From the NCBI GenBank assembly GCA_020161855.1, contig JAIUNJ010000003.1, positions 395,729-459,728 on the forward strand: DNA of 64,000 nucleotides, read 5' to 3'. This DNA is from Pseudomonadota bacterium (GTDB lineage Bacteria; Pseudomonadota; Alphaproteobacteria; Rhizobiales; Aestuariivirgaceae). Shown here piece after piece: positions 1 through 9,603 of this stretch (position 1 is its first letter; each line of letters starts with the position of its first letter). Both the position numbers and the translations under genes were made by a program. The notes beneath the pieces are model-generated. The model was not told the DNA's origin. It made no database searches and saw nothing but the letters and a program-made list of their open reading frames with translations.

Positions 1-1
1 A

Positions 2-1849
2 GGCCATGTGCTTCCTGTGCAACGCTGGCAGGCCAAGGCCGCTGGCCTGAAATGGCGATCAGAGAAATGGAAAACGAGGCGTGGTCATCTGTTTTTGGTG
101 CCTGGCGACAGTCCTGTGGGCTATCGGTTGCCGCTGGGCACATTGCCTTACGTTCCGCCGGCCCAGTATCCTTACGTTCACATCACCGACCCCACCGTGC
201 CGCGTGCGTCACTTCCGGAGTATCCCGCTGTTGCAGCGGCTCCCGATACCACTCACGACCAGCCGATCGCGCAAATCACGGCGGGCTCCGAGGTGCAAAC
301 CATTATAGAGCAGGAGTTGGGAAGCGACGCCGTGCGTACCGCACTCTCAGCCGAACCACGCGACGGCAGACTATGCGTTTTCATGCCACCGGTTGAATCA
401 CTTGAAGACTATCTTGAGCTTGTTGCCGCCGCAGAGTCAGCAGCCGACGCCGTTGGCTTGCCGGTTCATATCGAAGGCTACGCACCACCCCACGATCCGC
501 GGCTCAACGTTATTCGCGTGGCCCCTGATCCGGGTGTATTGGAGGTCAACATCCACCCGGCGGCAAGCTGGGACGACTGCGTCGCCATAACGACAAGCGT
601 CTATGAAGAAGCGCGTCTTTCGCGCCTTGGCGCCGACAAGTTCATGATCGATGGCAAGCATGTCGGCACTGGCGGCGGCAATCATGTTGTTGTCGGCGGG
701 GCGACCACGCTTGATTCACCATTTCTGCGCCGCCCGGACCTGCTGCGCAGTATTGCTCTGCACTGGCTGCGGCATCCTTCCCTGTCATATCTCTTCTCTG
801 GCCTCTTCATCGGACCAACGAGCCAGGCCCCACGCATTGATGAAGCCCGCCATGACTCGCTCTATGAGCTTGAGATTGCCCTGTCGCAGATACCTAATCC
901 CGGCGAGGCAACCCCTCCCGCCCCATGGCTGGTTGACCGGTTGCTACGCAACATCCTGATCGATGTCACAGGCAACACGCACCGGGCCGAGATTTGTATC
1001 GACAAGCTCTATTCACCGGATGGCCCCACAGGGCGGCTTGGGCTCATTGAGTTTCGCGGCTTCGAAATGCCTCCGGATGCCAAGATGAGCCTCGCCCAGC
1101 AGGTGCTCATACGCGCCCTCGTGGCACGCTTCTGGAAGTCGCCCATCAAGGGCGCGCCGGTGCGCTGGGGGACAGTTCTCAGCGACCGGTTCATGCTGCC
1201 ACATTTCGTCTGGTCTGATTTCATGGATGTGTTGCGAGATCTTGGCGACCATGGCTTTGCCTTCCGCTCGGAATGGTATGAGGCACAGGCAGAATTCCGC
1301 TTCCCCTTCTGCGGCGAGGTTGAATATGAGGGCGTACATCTTGAATTGCGCCAGGCCCTGGAACCATGGCATGTTCTTGGAGAACGCGGCACCATTGGAG
1401 GCACTGTGCGCTACGCGGACAGCTCAGTGGAACGCATGCAAGTCAAACTGACCACGACCAACCCCGAACGCTACATCGTGACCTGCAACAAGCGCAGCGT
1501 GCCGCTTGCCAACGCGGGTACAAGCGGTGTCAAGGTTGGCGGTGTGCGCTTCAAGGCATGGCAGCCATCAGAGGCTCTGCACCCGGTTTTGCCTGTCAAT
1601 GCACCGCTCACTTTCGACATCTTTGACATGTGGTCAGGCCGCGCTCTGGGCGGCTGCACCTATCATGTGGCCCATCCCGGCGGGCGCAACTACGAGACAT
1701 TTCCGGTCAACGGCAATGAAGCCGAAGCACGCCGCCTCGCGCGCTTTGAAAAGATGGGGCATACGCCGGGCACCTTCTGGCCTTCGCCGGACGCGCCTCA
1801 CCCGGAATTCCCCATGACGCTCGACTTGCGGCGCCCGGTTGGACTTTGA
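2..1849 (+). CDS. Transglutaminase/DUF2126 protein, C-terminal part (5' end outside window)
   Basis: The reading frame is open from base 2 and runs off the left edge, so the in-frame GTG at 8 is not a real start. The visible ~615 residues look like the C-terminal DUF2126 region of large bacterial proteins (~1100 residues) whose N-terminal part is a transglutaminase-like domain. Recognisable blocks are [10 protein letters not shown] at the edge, [11 protein letters not shown] near residue 217, [10 protein letters not shown] near 350 and [15 protein letters not shown] near 455. DUF2126 has been proposed to be an amidoligase-type domain; this is family knowledge and is not shown here. The stop is 4 bp before the start of the ATP-grasp/alpha-E gene, and a second transglutaminase follows, the usual conserved trio. 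The role is probably peptide or protein modification; the substrate is unknown. Confidence 0.85.
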   Translation, partial: GHVLPVQRWQAKAAGLKWRSEKWKTRRGHLFLVPGDSPVGYRLPLGTLPYVPPAQYPYVHITDPTVPRASLPEYPAVAAAPDTTHDQPIAQITAGSEVQTIIEQELGSDAVRTALSAEPRDGRLCVFMPPVESLEDYLELVAAAESAADAVGLPVHIEGYAPPHDPRLNVIRVAPDPGVLEVNIHPAASWDDCVAITTSVYEEARLSRLGADKFMIDGKHVGTGGGNHVVVGGATTLDSPFLRRPDLLRSIALHWLRHPSLSYLFSGLFIGPTSQAPRIDEARHDSLYELEIALSQIPNPGEATPPAPWLVDRLLRNILIDVTGNTHRAEICIDKLYSPDGPTGRLGLIEFRGFEMPPDAKMSLAQQVLIRALVARFWKSPIKGAPVRWGTVLSDRFMLPHFVWSDFMDVLRDLGDHGFAFRSEWYEAQAEFRFPFCGEVEYEGVHLELRQALEPWHVLGERGTIGGTVRYADSSVERMQVKLTTTNPERYIVTCNKRSVPLANAGTSGVKVGGVRFKAWQPSEALHPVLPVNAPLTFDIFDMWSGRALGGCTYHVAHPGGRNYETFPVNGNEAEARRLARFEKMGHTPGTFWPSPDAPHPEFPMTLDLRRPVGL

Positions 1850-1853
1850 ACAC

Positions 1854-4256
1854 ATGAACGGCCAAGCAAGGGCACAGCTTGAAAGCAGCTTGCAGTTTCT
1901 GCAGAGCTACAGGCCACCAATTGGTGTTACCGACGAGTTGCTGCAAAGGGACGGTAGCCTTCGCCCCGTCTGGCGCCCATTGATCGAGTTGCTGGCGAGC
2001 CAGTCGCCTGAAGCCATGGCGCGCCGTATGGCTGCGGGAGATCAGTATCTCAATGATGCCGGAGTCTATTTCCGCCAACTCGCCCAGGGCGCTTCCACCG
2101 AGAGGGCGTGGCCTTTAAGCCACATCCCCGTCGTCATAGCGGGAGCAGAATGGCAACAGCTTGCAGAGGGTATTGCCCAGCGCGCCGAACTCCTCGAACA
2201 GGTCATGGCAGATCTCTACGGCCCTGCCCGGCTGGTGCGTGAAGGACTATTGCCGGCCGAACTCATCGCACGCAACTCGGAATGGCTGCGGCCACTTGTT
2301 GGCGTACAGCCGCCGGGCGGCCACTACCTGCATTTCCTGGCCTTTGAGATCGGGCGTTCACCAGATGGCGGCTGGTTTGTTCTGGGTGACCGCACCCAGG
2401 CGCCATCCGGCGCCGGCTTTGCGCTTGAAAACCGCATGGCCACATCGCGCGTCTTCTTTGATCACTATCCCAACGCCAATGTTGAACGGCTCGCCGGCTT
2501 CTTTCGCGGCTTTCGGGACGCACTGAATGACCTGCGCCAGGACATGGATGGCCGTGTTGCAATCCTGACGCCCGGACAGGAGACAGATACTTATTTTGAG
2601 CACGCCTATATCGCCCGCTATCTCGGCTTCATGCTCCTGGAAGGAGAAGACATAAAGGCGGAGCGCGGGCGCCTGAATGTCCGCACGATCTCAGGGCCGG
2701 AACCCATCAGTGTCATGTGGCGCCGGCTGGACTCTCGTTTCGCTGACCCGCTCGAACTGGATGAGTCATCGGCCATCGGAACACCCGGAATGGTTTCCAC
2801 GCTGCGCGATGGCGCTGCCACGATAGTCAACGCCTTGGGCTCAGGCGTCCTTGAAGCCCGTGCGCTTCTGGCCTTCCTCCCACGCATTTCCCAGGTGCTG
2901 ACGGGAGCTCCATTGAAGTTGCCCAACATTGCAACGTGGTGGTGCGGCCAGCCGCAGGAGCGCGCCTACGTGAAAAGTAATCTGGCGCGCATGATAATCG
3001 GCCCTGCGCTCTCGACCCAGCTTCCATTTGACGCCGACTCCGCGACATTCCTGGGTGGCTCGTTCCGAACGGCCGCACGGCCATCGATTGAAGAGTGGCT
3101 TGTCAGCGATGGTGCCGGCCTCGTTGGCCAGGAGTCCGTATCACTCTCGACGACGCCCGCACTCGTCAACGGCAGCCTCGTACCTCGGCCCATGACAGTC
3201 CGCGTTTTCGCGGCCCGCACATCCAAGGGCTGGATCGTCATGCCGGGCGGCTACGCCCGTATCGGCCAGAGTGATGACCCCACCGCCCTTTCCATGCAGA
3301 AAGGAGGGTCAGTAGCAGACGTCTGGGTTATCGGAGAGAAGCCTGTTGTCACCGATAGCCTGTCGGATCAGCCTCAGGGGCCCTTTGTGCGCCGCATGCC
3401 GGGCATTCTTCCAAGTCGCGCTGCCGACAACCTCTACTGGCTTGGCCGCTACGTTGAACGTGCAGAAGGCGTGATCCGGCTGGTCAGGGCCTACAACCGG
3501 CGACTCGCTGAAACAGGTGATCCAGACCAGCCCCTGCTTGCGGCTCTCGCGCAGTTCCTTGACCGTTTTGGAACAGATGTCTCTCAGCCAGTACCGGAGA
3601 ACGTTCTCAACCTGCTGGACTTCGCGCAGAACTGTGCGGGGAAAATACGGGACCGCTTCTCGATCGATGGATGGTCGGCACTTGCAGATCTCTCGCGTAC
3701 AGTCCGCGACATGTCGCGAACAGCGCGAACTGGTGATGATGCGTCGCGCGCCATGTCCGTTCTGTTGCGAAAACTTGCAGGCTTCTCGGGCCTTGTTCAC
3801 GACAACATGTTCCATTTCATGGGGTGGCGCTTCCTCACGATCGGCCGTGCACTGGAAAGAGCTGATCGAACCTCGGCCTTCCTTGCCGAATTTGCTGACG
3901 TCGCAAGCCCACCCGGAGGTTTCGATCTCGCAGTCGAGGTCGGAGACAGCGTCATGACGCACCGGCGTCGTTATGCTGTCGAAACCAACCGCAGCACCGT
4001 GATCGATCTCCTTGCGCTGGACATCAATAATCCGCGATCCATCCTGTTCCAGCTTGAGCAGATCAGCCGGCAGGATGCCTACCTGCCAAAATCCACGGTC
4101 AACGGTCAGATGTCGCCCTTCTCCCGCACGGCACTGCGCCTTCACACCGAGCTTTCTGTGGCCACGCCCGATGAGGTCAATACCGCGCGTCTCTGGAATC
4201 TGCGCGACGAGATCGCAACGATGTCAAACGATCTGACTCATCTCTATCTCGACTGA
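1854..4256 (+). CDS. Circularly permuted ATP-grasp + alpha-E domain fusion protein
   Basis: This ~800-residue protein joins two families often encoded separately. Residues ~70-470 are a circularly permuted ATP-grasp (type 2) domain, with blocks such as GDRTQAPSGAGFALENRM, NVRTISGPEPISVMWRR, ALGSGVLEARALLAFLP and ATWWCGQPQERAYVKSNL. Residues ~480-800 are an all-helical alpha-E (DUF403) domain opening with RAADNLYWLGRYVERAEG. I place the start at ATG 1854, 4 bp after the upstream stop. An in-frame TTG at 1839 overlaps the upstream gene and is less likely. The gene is followed 1 bp later by a transglutaminase. ATP-grasp enzymes of this type are predicted carboxylate-amine ligases; with the flanking transglutaminases this suggests a peptide synthesis and cleavage module. 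The function is inferred from family and context only. Confidence 0.88.
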   Translation: MNGQARAQLESSLQFLQSYRPPIGVTDELLQRDGSLRPVWRPLIELLASQSPEAMARRMAAGDQYLNDAGVYFRQLAQGASTERAWPLSHIPVVIAGAEWQQLAEGIAQRAELLEQVMADLYGPARLVREGLLPAELIARNSEWLRPLVGVQPPGGHYLHFLAFEIGRSPDGGWFVLGDRTQAPSGAGFALENRMATSRVFFDHYPNANVERLAGFFRGFRDALNDLRQDMDGRVAILTPGQETDTYFEHAYIARYLGFMLLEGEDIKAERGRLNVRTISGPEPISVMWRRLDSRFADPLELDESSAIGTPGMVSTLRDGAATIVNALGSGVLEARALLAFLPRISQVLTGAPLKLPNIATWWCGQPQERAYVKSNLARMIIGPALSTQLPFDADSATFLGGSFRTAARPSIEEWLVSDGAGLVGQESVSLSTTPALVNGSLVPRPMTVRVFAARTSKGWIVMPGGYARIGQSDDPTALSMQKGGSVADVWVIGEKPVVTDSLSDQPQGPFVRRMPGILPSRAADNLYWLGRYVERAEGVIRLVRAYNRRLAETGDPDQPLLAALAQFLDRFGTDVSQPVPENVLNLLDFAQNCAGKIRDRFSIDGWSALADLSRTVRDMSRTARTGDDASRAMSVLLRKLAGFSGLVHDNMFHFMGWRFLTIGRALERADRTSAFLAEFADVASPPGGFDLAVEVGDSVMTHRRRYAVETNRSTVIDLLALDINNPRSILFQLEQISRQDAYLPKSTVNGQMSPFSRTALRLHTELSVATPDEVNTARLWNLRDEIATMSNDLTHLYLD

Positions 4257-4257
4257 C

Positions 4258-5136
4258 ATGAGCACGATGTACGACATCACCCTTTCGATCTCGTATCACT
4301 ACGACAGCCCGGCCGCCGTCAGTCACAACATGCTGCGCATTCTGCCGCGCACCCTCCCCGGACAACAACTCATCACTGGCTTGATCACGGCCGATCCGCG
4401 CCCCTCGTTCCGCCGGGACAGTCTCGACTTCTTCGGCAATGTCATCACCGAGATCGGCTATGATATGCCGGTTAAGGACGTGTTCTTTCGTTTTGCCGGG
4501 CGGGTGCGGCGCAATGTTGAAGCCTCAAATCTCGACCTCTCGCCGCAGGTCGGCAAGCTTGCCAGTGATCTCTCAGCCGCAGCAACCTTGGATTCGATCT
4601 CGCCACATCATTTCACTGGGCCCTCAGACCGGATCCACTTGCATCCAGAGATCGCCGCTTTTGCCCGACAACAAGCCAGTTCATCCATGTCGGTCGTATC
4701 TGCCGTGCAGGCCATTTCGCAAGCGATACACCGCGAGCTGATATTTGATCCGGAGGCGACGGAAGTTGCCACGCTGCCGATCGAAGCCTTCCGGGCCCGC
4801 CGCGGCGTCTGCCAGGATTTCACCCACATTATGATCACGGCGTTGCGAAGCCTCGGTATCCCGGCAGGCTATGTCAGCGGCTTCCTGCGAACCATTCCAC
4901 CAACGGGGCAAGAGCGGCTTGAGGGCGCTGATGCCATGCATGCATGGGTACAGGCCTGGTGCGGCATGGAAATGGGCTGGATGCAGATTGATCCGACCAA
5001 CAACATCGTCGTGGGCGGCGATCACATCGTCGTTGCTCTCGGCCGCGATTATTCCGATGTAGCCCCCATTAAGGGCGCCATACGAACTGTCGGCAAGCAT
5101 GAGACAGAACACGAAGTAAACGTCATTCCCTTGTGA
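4258..5136 (+). CDS. Transglutaminase-like cysteine peptidase family protein
   Basis: A 292-residue cytoplasmic protein with the bacterial transglutaminase N-terminal beta region (~5-85) followed by the transglutaminase-like core (~150-255). The catalytic triad is visible: Cys185 in RRGVCQDFTH, His228 in DAMHAWVQAW and Asp245 in MQIDPTNN. There is no signal peptide. It starts at ATG 4258, one base after the stop of the ATP-grasp/alpha-E gene, and is the last gene of the trio because the next gene is on the other strand. In this family the fold more often acts as a peptidase or amidase than as a crosslinker. Its partner substrate is probably the product of the two upstream ligase-like proteins; that is inference. 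Confidence 0.9.
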   Translation: MSTMYDITLSISYHYDSPAAVSHNMLRILPRTLPGQQLITGLITADPRPSFRRDSLDFFGNVITEIGYDMPVKDVFFRFAGRVRRNVEASNLDLSPQVGKLASDLSAAATLDSISPHHFTGPSDRIHLHPEIAAFARQQASSSMSVVSAVQAISQAIHRELIFDPEATEVATLPIEAFRARRGVCQDFTHIMITALRSLGIPAGYVSGFLRTIPPTGQERLEGADAMHAWVQAWCGMEMGWMQIDPTNNIVVGGDHIVVALGRDYSDVAPIKGAIRTVGKHETEHEVNVIPL

Positions 5137-5147
5137 CGCTGTAAAGC

Positions 5148-6110
5148 TCAGGCAGGAACACCAAGGCCCATGATGTGTGTGCCGCCAACAACAAAGGCAT
5201 GTGTGATGGTCCACAGGACATAGCCTGACTCCGGCGCGACAACTTCGCCGATGACTTGGCCGAAGGTGTTCTCGGCGATCGCCAGGACGGTCCCAGCGGA
5301 TACCCGTTGGCCAGCTTCGACCCTATAGCGGTAAAATCCATCCACCGGCGCCTCGAGCCAAAGGTAGCGTTCGACAATCTGCGGTTCTCGCCTCGGCGGC
5401 GGTGCGGACTCGATCATCCCGAGATATTTGGCCACACGCAAAACGCCCTCAAAATGAAAATCAACATTAGCTTCTTCGATCAGCCCGATGCGGCCCGCCT
5501 CCGAGAACGCGGCATGCTGTCCGCGCGTTGCGCGCCCTGTGCAGCTTCGTCCTGGCGCCTTGAGATGGCTCGGATCAAGCCTGACAATAAGTTCTGAGTC
5601 GAAACAGCAGGCGAGCGCCATATTGTGCGCGTCAAAGCCTTCATCCCCGATGGTCTGGCACACCGTAAAATGAGATACATTCTCGCAAAGGTCGCCACCA
5701 TGCATGTCGATCAGGCAGTCGGCGTCGGCAGCCCATTCGTCCAGAAGAGCATGAGCGATGGCTTCGGAAAATGTGCCGTCGGCCTTGCCCGGGAACGAGA
5801 AATTGATGTTCTTCTGGTCGAGAGGACATACGTACTGGGAGCGATGTGGCACGGCCGGCAGGTTCACAACCGGCATAATCGAAACGCGGCCCTTGAGTGT
5901 CTCCGGATCAAAGGCGCGCTGAAGACGGATGGCTGCCTCAATGCTTGAGGTTTCATTCACATGGACGCCTGCAATCACAGCGAGCCGCGGCCCAGCGTTC
6001 TTTCCGACGACATCGAAAACCGGAAACGACCAGTCTGCGAGTGCGGCATGACTGAAACGAACCTCATGAGTCGACATACCTGACTTCACCACCAGCATGG
6101 CCTCCTTCAT
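5148..6110 (-). CDS. Succinylglutamate desuccinylase/aspartoacylase family zinc hydrolase
   Basis: About 320 residues of the M14-like AstE/AspA family, which remove acyl groups from N-acyl amino acids. The zinc motif HxxE is present as HVNE in IAGVHVNETSSIEAA (near residue 50), where most members have HGDE or HGNE. The third ligand is probably the His of DMHGGD (near 137). The C-terminal ~70 residues resemble the biotinyl/lipoyl-like barrel found in many such proteins (EAPVDGFYRYRVEAGQRV). The start is uncertain: ATG 6110, TTG 6116 or ATG 6098. The last has an AAGGAGG only 3 bases upstream. It is divergent from the EhuB-like binding protein with a 66-bp gap. DoeB (N-acetyldiaminobutyrate deacetylase) belongs to this family and often neighbours ectoine transport genes, but the motifs are not close enough to call it DoeB. 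Confidence 0.8.
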   Translation of the reverse strand: MKEAMLVVKSGMSTHEVRFSHAALADWSFPVFDVVGKNAGPRLAVIAGVHVNETSSIEAAIRLQRAFDPETLKGRVSIMPVVNLPAVPHRSQYVCPLDQKNINFSFPGKADGTFSEAIAHALLDEWAADADCLIDMHGGDLCENVSHFTVCQTIGDEGFDAHNMALACCFDSELIVRLDPSHLKAPGRSCTGRATRGQHAAFSEAGRIGLIEEANVDFHFEGVLRVAKYLGMIESAPPPRREPQIVERYLWLEAPVDGFYRYRVEAGQRVSAGTVLAIAENTFGQVIGEVVAPESGYVLWTITHAFVVGGTHIMGLGVPA

Positions 6111-6127
6111 TGACAAGCTGTGGACGG

Positions 6128-6133
6128 TATAAT
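6128..6133 (+). promoter_or_regulatory. Perfect -10 hexamer upstream of the EhuB-like gene
   Basis: TATAAT lies 43 bp before the ATG of the EhuB-like gene, in the short divergent intergenic region. A TTGACA at 6110-6115 is only 12 bp away, too close for a standard -35, so the -35 element is unclear. Candidate only. Confidence 0.35.
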
Positions 6134-6176
6134 CTAGTGATGCACGTATTTGGTCCGAAAATTGCGGAGAACCTCC

Positions 6177-7058
6177 ATGACAAAATTGCGTGTGCCACGC
6201 CGCCAGGTGCTGCGTGGTGGCTTGTTTGCAGCAAGCGCCGTCTTCATGCCGAGCCTGGCACGTGCCGAAACCACACTGGAGAGAATTAAGTCCTCTGGAA
6301 CGGTTTCCGTCGGTATCGCCAACGAGAAACCCTATGGCTTTGTGGAAACCGATGGCAAGCTAGTTGGCGCCATTCCGGATATCATTTTTGCGGCACTGGA
6401 GCCTCACGGCCTCAAGGAAATGAAGGCCGAAATTCTGGAGTTCAACGCGTTGATCCCTGGCATCAATGCCAATCGCCTCGATATCATCGGCGCCGGCATG
6501 TACATCAGGCCGGCCCGTTGCGAGGCGGTTGCCTTCACCAATCCGGTTACGCGAGCAGGCTATGGCTTTGCAGCCCTGAAGGGCAATCCCAAGGGCCTTC
6601 AGAGCATTGCCGACGCTGCAAAGCATGCCGATGCGCTGGTCGGCACCCAGAACGGTTCGGCCCAGGTGGAAGAGCTGGCCAAAGCGGGCGTTCCCCAGGA
6701 ACGCATCGTGCTCTTCAGCAACGCCACTGAAGCCCTTGCCGGCCTCAAGGCTGGCCGTGTCGATGTGATCTACTTCCCCGGCCTGGAACTGGGCGACCTT
6801 CTCAAGACGGCCAACGATCCAGCATTTGAACGAGTCGATCCGTTCAATCAGGTCATCGGCGAGGACGGTACGCCACAATACGGCTACTCAGCGCTGGGTC
6901 TCCGCAAGGGCGATACTGATCTGAAGCAGGTTCTCGATGAAGAGATCGCCAAGATGCTCGCCTCGGGCAAGCTGCTGGAGATCATCGGCAAGTACGGTTA
7001 TGGCAAGGACGAGCTTCCGCTCACCACCGATACCGCCGAGCATTTGTGCAAAGCTTGA
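6177..7058 (+). CDS. ehuB: EhuB-like amino-acid/ectoine ABC transporter binding protein
   Basis: A 293-residue periplasmic binding protein of the polar amino acid family (SBP type 3). A Tat signal is visible (RRQVLRGG at residues 8-15, cleavage probably after LARA near 30). The mature start is IKSSGTVSVGIANEKPYGF, the pattern of the ectoine/hydroxyectoine binder EhuB. The start is ATG 6177 with GGAGA just upstream; a longer in-frame TTG at 6150 would bury the signal. Two permease genes follow directly. The substrate could be ectoine or another small zwitterion; the sequence alone does not decide it. The symbol reflects the family. Confidence 0.75.
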   Translation: MTKLRVPRRQVLRGGLFAASAVFMPSLARAETTLERIKSSGTVSVGIANEKPYGFVETDGKLVGAIPDIIFAALEPHGLKEMKAEILEFNALIPGINANRLDIIGAGMYIRPARCEAVAFTNPVTRAGYGFAALKGNPKGLQSIADAAKHADALVGTQNGSAQVEELAKAGVPQERIVLFSNATEALAGLKAGRVDVIYFPGLELGDLLKTANDPAFERVDPFNQVIGEDGTPQYGYSALGLRKGDTDLKQVLDEEIAKMLASGKLLEIIGKYGYGKDELPLTTDTAEHLCKA

Positions 7059-7064
7059 TGTCAC

Positions 7065-7721
7065 GTGTGGGTTAGTTTCGGCCCACCCTTCGATCTGATG
7101 CCGCAGCTCCTCAAAGGGGCTGCGGTTACGCTTCAAATCACCATGATGGCGGCCGTGCTTGCGCTAGTACTGTCCTTCATCGTGGCCTTCGGGCGCATGG
7201 CATCGAACAAGGCCGCGCGCATGGCATCGACAATATATGTCGAATTCCTGCGAGGAACCTCCGCCCTCGTACAGCTCTTTTATCTGTTCTTCATGTTGCC
7301 CGCCTTCGGCATCACGCTGGGCGCCATGACGACGGCGATTGTCGGACTTGCCCTCAATATGTCAGCTTACGGCGCCGAAATTGTCCGCTCGGCTATTCAA
7401 TCCATCGACAAGGGACAGCATGAAGCCGGTGCCGCACTCGGCCTGTCTCGCCTTAAGGTGCTGAGGCTTGTCGTCATTCCGCAAGCCTTCCTTCTGATGC
7501 TGCCATCGTTTGGCAATCTCTTGATCGAGCTGATCAAGGCAACGTCGCTCGTGTCCCTCATCACCCTCACTGAGCTTACATTCTCTGGCCGCCAGATGGT
7601 GGTAACAACAGGCCGGACATTCGAGGTCTGGGGACTTGTGCTGCTGATGTATTTTGCGATGGCCTATCCGCTGACATGGATCGTGCGCCTCGCTGAAAAC
7701 CGCGCTGCCAGATACAGGTAG
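7065..7721 (+). CDS. ehuC: EhuC-like polar amino acid ABC permease
   Basis: 218 residues with about five hydrophobic segments and the HisM/GlnP-type permease motif around residues 120-140 (IDKGQHEAGAALGLSRLKV, the EAA loop that contacts the ATPase). The start is GTG 7065, 6 bp after the binding-protein stop; the ATG at 7058 is out of frame. It pairs with the next gene to form the membrane heterodimer for the EhuB-like binder. The cognate ATPase gene is not nearby. Confidence 0.8.
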   Translation: MWVSFGPPFDLMPQLLKGAAVTLQITMMAAVLALVLSFIVAFGRMASNKAARMASTIYVEFLRGTSALVQLFYLFFMLPAFGITLGAMTTAIVGLALNMSAYGAEIVRSAIQSIDKGQHEAGAALGLSRLKVLRLVVIPQAFLLMLPSFGNLLIELIKATSLVSLITLTELTFSGRQMVVTTGRTFEVWGLVLLMYFAMAYPLTWIVRLAENRAARYR

Positions 7722-7728
7722 CGCAGCG

Positions 7729-8385
7729 ATGTTTGATTACAGCTTCGCGCTCAGCCTGCTACCCGAACTGTGGAAGGGTTTTGAGGTCACAGTCATTGCC
7801 ACAATCGGCGGCTTTCTCATTGCGCTGCTAGTCGGCGGAATTCTCGAGGCTGGGCGCCGCAGCGGCTGGCGCATCCTGAAGCATGTCAGCAATGGCTACA
7901 TCGCCTTTGTACGCTGCACACCACTCCTTGTTCAGCTCTATTTTGTGTTTTACGTCCTCCCGGCCTATGGCATCCGCTTCAGTGCGCTCACCACTGGCAT
8001 CCTCTGCTTGGGCCTGCATGTCGGCGCCTATCTGGCGGAGGTCTACCGGGCGGGCATCGACTCAATTGCAGTCGGGCAGTGGGATGCTGCAAAGGCCCTT
8101 GGCCTCCGCCGTCACGCAATCTGGCTCAAGGTTGTCCTGCCCCAGGCGCTTCCTCCCATGCTGCCGCCACTGGGCAATTTTCTGATCGGCCTCTTCAAGG
8201 AAACGCCTTTGCTGGCGGCGATCACAGTGATCGATCTCTTTGGCGCCGCCAACGCCATCGCCGGGCGCACGTTCAAATACAATGAGCCATATACATTGGC
8301 GGCGATCTTACTGCTGCTCGTCAGCCTCATTGCTGCCTATGGAGTACATCGGCTGGAGCGCCGGTTTGCGAAGGTCCAGCGATAG
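7729..8385 (+). CDS. ehuD: EhuD-like polar amino acid ABC permease
   Basis: 218 residues, same family and length as the preceding permease. The EAA loop reads AVGQWDAAKALGLRRHAIW near residues 110-130, followed by LPQALPPMLPPLGN. ATG 7729, 7 bp after the previous stop. This is the second half of the permease pair and the last gene of the transporter cluster; a SorC-type regulator begins about 180 bp downstream. No ATP-binding subunit is encoded between 5.1 and 8.5 kb. Confidence 0.8.
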   Translation: MFDYSFALSLLPELWKGFEVTVIATIGGFLIALLVGGILEAGRRSGWRILKHVSNGYIAFVRCTPLLVQLYFVFYVLPAYGIRFSALTTGILCLGLHVGAYLAEVYRAGIDSIAVGQWDAAKALGLRRHAIWLKVVLPQALPPMLPPLGNFLIGLFKETPLLAAITVIDLFGAANAIAGRTFKYNEPYTLAAILLLLVSLIAAYGVHRLERRFAKVQR

Positions 8386-8499
8386 CTGAGATGTACCGCT
8401 TGGCACGGCGAGCCATTTGGCGGCCCGCGGAGTCGTGATCCATTTACCAGACACGACACCGACCGTGCCCGCGCGGTTGCAGCGCAGCATCTATTTTCC

Positions 8500-8545
8500 T
8501 TGACGGCCAGTCCGATCTGAAAAATATTGCAACACAAGAAAAATA
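8500..8545 (+). promoter_or_regulatory. Candidate promoter and direct-repeat operator before the SorC regulator
   Basis: TTGACG (8500-8505), 17 bp, AATATT (8523-8528) resembles a sigma-70 promoter with a weak -10. GAAAAATA occurs twice in direct orientation (8519-8526 and 8538-8545), 19 bp apart, overlapping the -10. This would suit an operator for the adjacent regulator. The rest of the 180-bp gap shows nothing else. Confidence 0.3.
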
Positions 8546-8566
8546 ATTCATCAGGAATGGGACGCC

Positions 8567-9571
8567 TTGAACCAGCATGTTCTCGCTTTGCAGTCAGATG
8601 CCGAAGCCGCCTTGGCGGCCCGTGCGGCGTGGTTGCATTTCTCAGCGGGAAAGACCCAGGGCGAGGTTGCTGAGCTTCTCGGCGTGCAATCAACCAAGGC
8701 CCACAGACTGATCGCCCGTGCGCGTAACGAAGGCCTGGTGCGGGTTTTCGTCGAGGGACCGATTGCCGGCTGCATCGAGCTCGAAGAACAACTCAAGGAC
8801 ACCTTTGGCTTGGGCCATTGCGAAGTTGTACCAAATATCGACGATGGCCCCCTGCCCCTGAGGACCCTTGGGACGGCAGGCGCACGCTATTTGCGGAACC
8901 TCATCGAGAGCAACCGCTACAGCATGATCGGCATAGGTCATGGCAGAACCCTCGCGGCGGCCGTCGAACTTATGGCGAGCGTTGACGACTGCAAGACGCG
9001 CTTCGTGTCTCTCCTTGGCGGCCTGACGAGACGTTTTGCGGCAAGTCCTTTCGATGTGATTCACCGTCTCGCCGAACGTACGGGGGCCGAGGCCTATGTC
9101 ATGCCCGTTCCCTTCTTTGCCAACTCAGTGAAAGACCGGGAAGTGCTGGAATCGCAATATGGCGTCTCTGATGTCATCGGAATGGCGCGCAATGCCGATA
9201 TCTATATCGCTGGCATCGGCGAAGTGGATCGCAACAGTTTCATTGCCTCGGGCGGCATGGTCGAAGCCGAGGATGTTGACTCAGTCGTCAACTCGGGCGC
9301 CCGCGCGGAAATTCTTGGCCACTTCTTCCACGATGACGGCACGCACATGCCGCATCCTCTGTCGGACCGCGCCATGGCGCCGCGGCTTGCAGATCTGAGA
9401 GCGCACAAGATTGTCGCCCTTGTCGGCGGCACATCCAAGATTCAGGCCACACAATCCATTCTGGCGGGTGGACTACTGCACGGTCTGATTACTGACGAGG
9501 CGACGGCACGCCGTCTCGTCATTGCCAAATCCGGTCGAGGAACCGGCAACAAGAACGGGAAAGCCGCATAA
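8567..9571 (+). CDS. eryD: SorC/DeoR-family sugar-responsive regulator, EryD-like
   Basis: 334 residues. The N-terminal helix-turn-helix lies around residues 25-60 (LHFSAGKTQGEVAELLGV then STKAHRLIARARNEG), followed by a SorC sugar-phosphate-binding domain (~70-325) with GIGHGRTLAAAVE, FVSLLGGLTRRFA and PVPFFANSVKDREVL. These blocks match what I know of Brucella and rhizobial EryD, the repressor of erythritol catabolism. The start is TTG 8567, since no in-frame ATG precedes the HTH. It heads the polyol operon, 32 bp before the binding protein. It probably represses the operon until a phosphorylated polyol binds; that is inference. Confidence 0.8.
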   Translation: MNQHVLALQSDAEAALAARAAWLHFSAGKTQGEVAELLGVQSTKAHRLIARARNEGLVRVFVEGPIAGCIELEEQLKDTFGLGHCEVVPNIDDGPLPLRTLGTAGARYLRNLIESNRYSMIGIGHGRTLAAAVELMASVDDCKTRFVSLLGGLTRRFAASPFDVIHRLAERTGAEAYVMPVPFFANSVKDREVLESQYGVSDVIGMARNADIYIAGIGEVDRNSFIASGGMVEAEDVDSVVNSGARAEILGHFFHDDGTHMPHPLSDRAMAPRLADLRAHKIVALVGGTSKIQATQSILAGGLLHGLITDEATARRLVIAKSGRGTGNKNGKAA

Positions 9572-9603
9572 CGCCAACCAGGATACCATGGAGGATCCAA
9601 ATC

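Noticed and set aside
6110-6133. TTGACA with TATAAT as a full sigma-70 promoter for the EhuB-like gene
   Set aside because: The spacing is only 12 bp; only the TATAAT is kept as a candidate -10.
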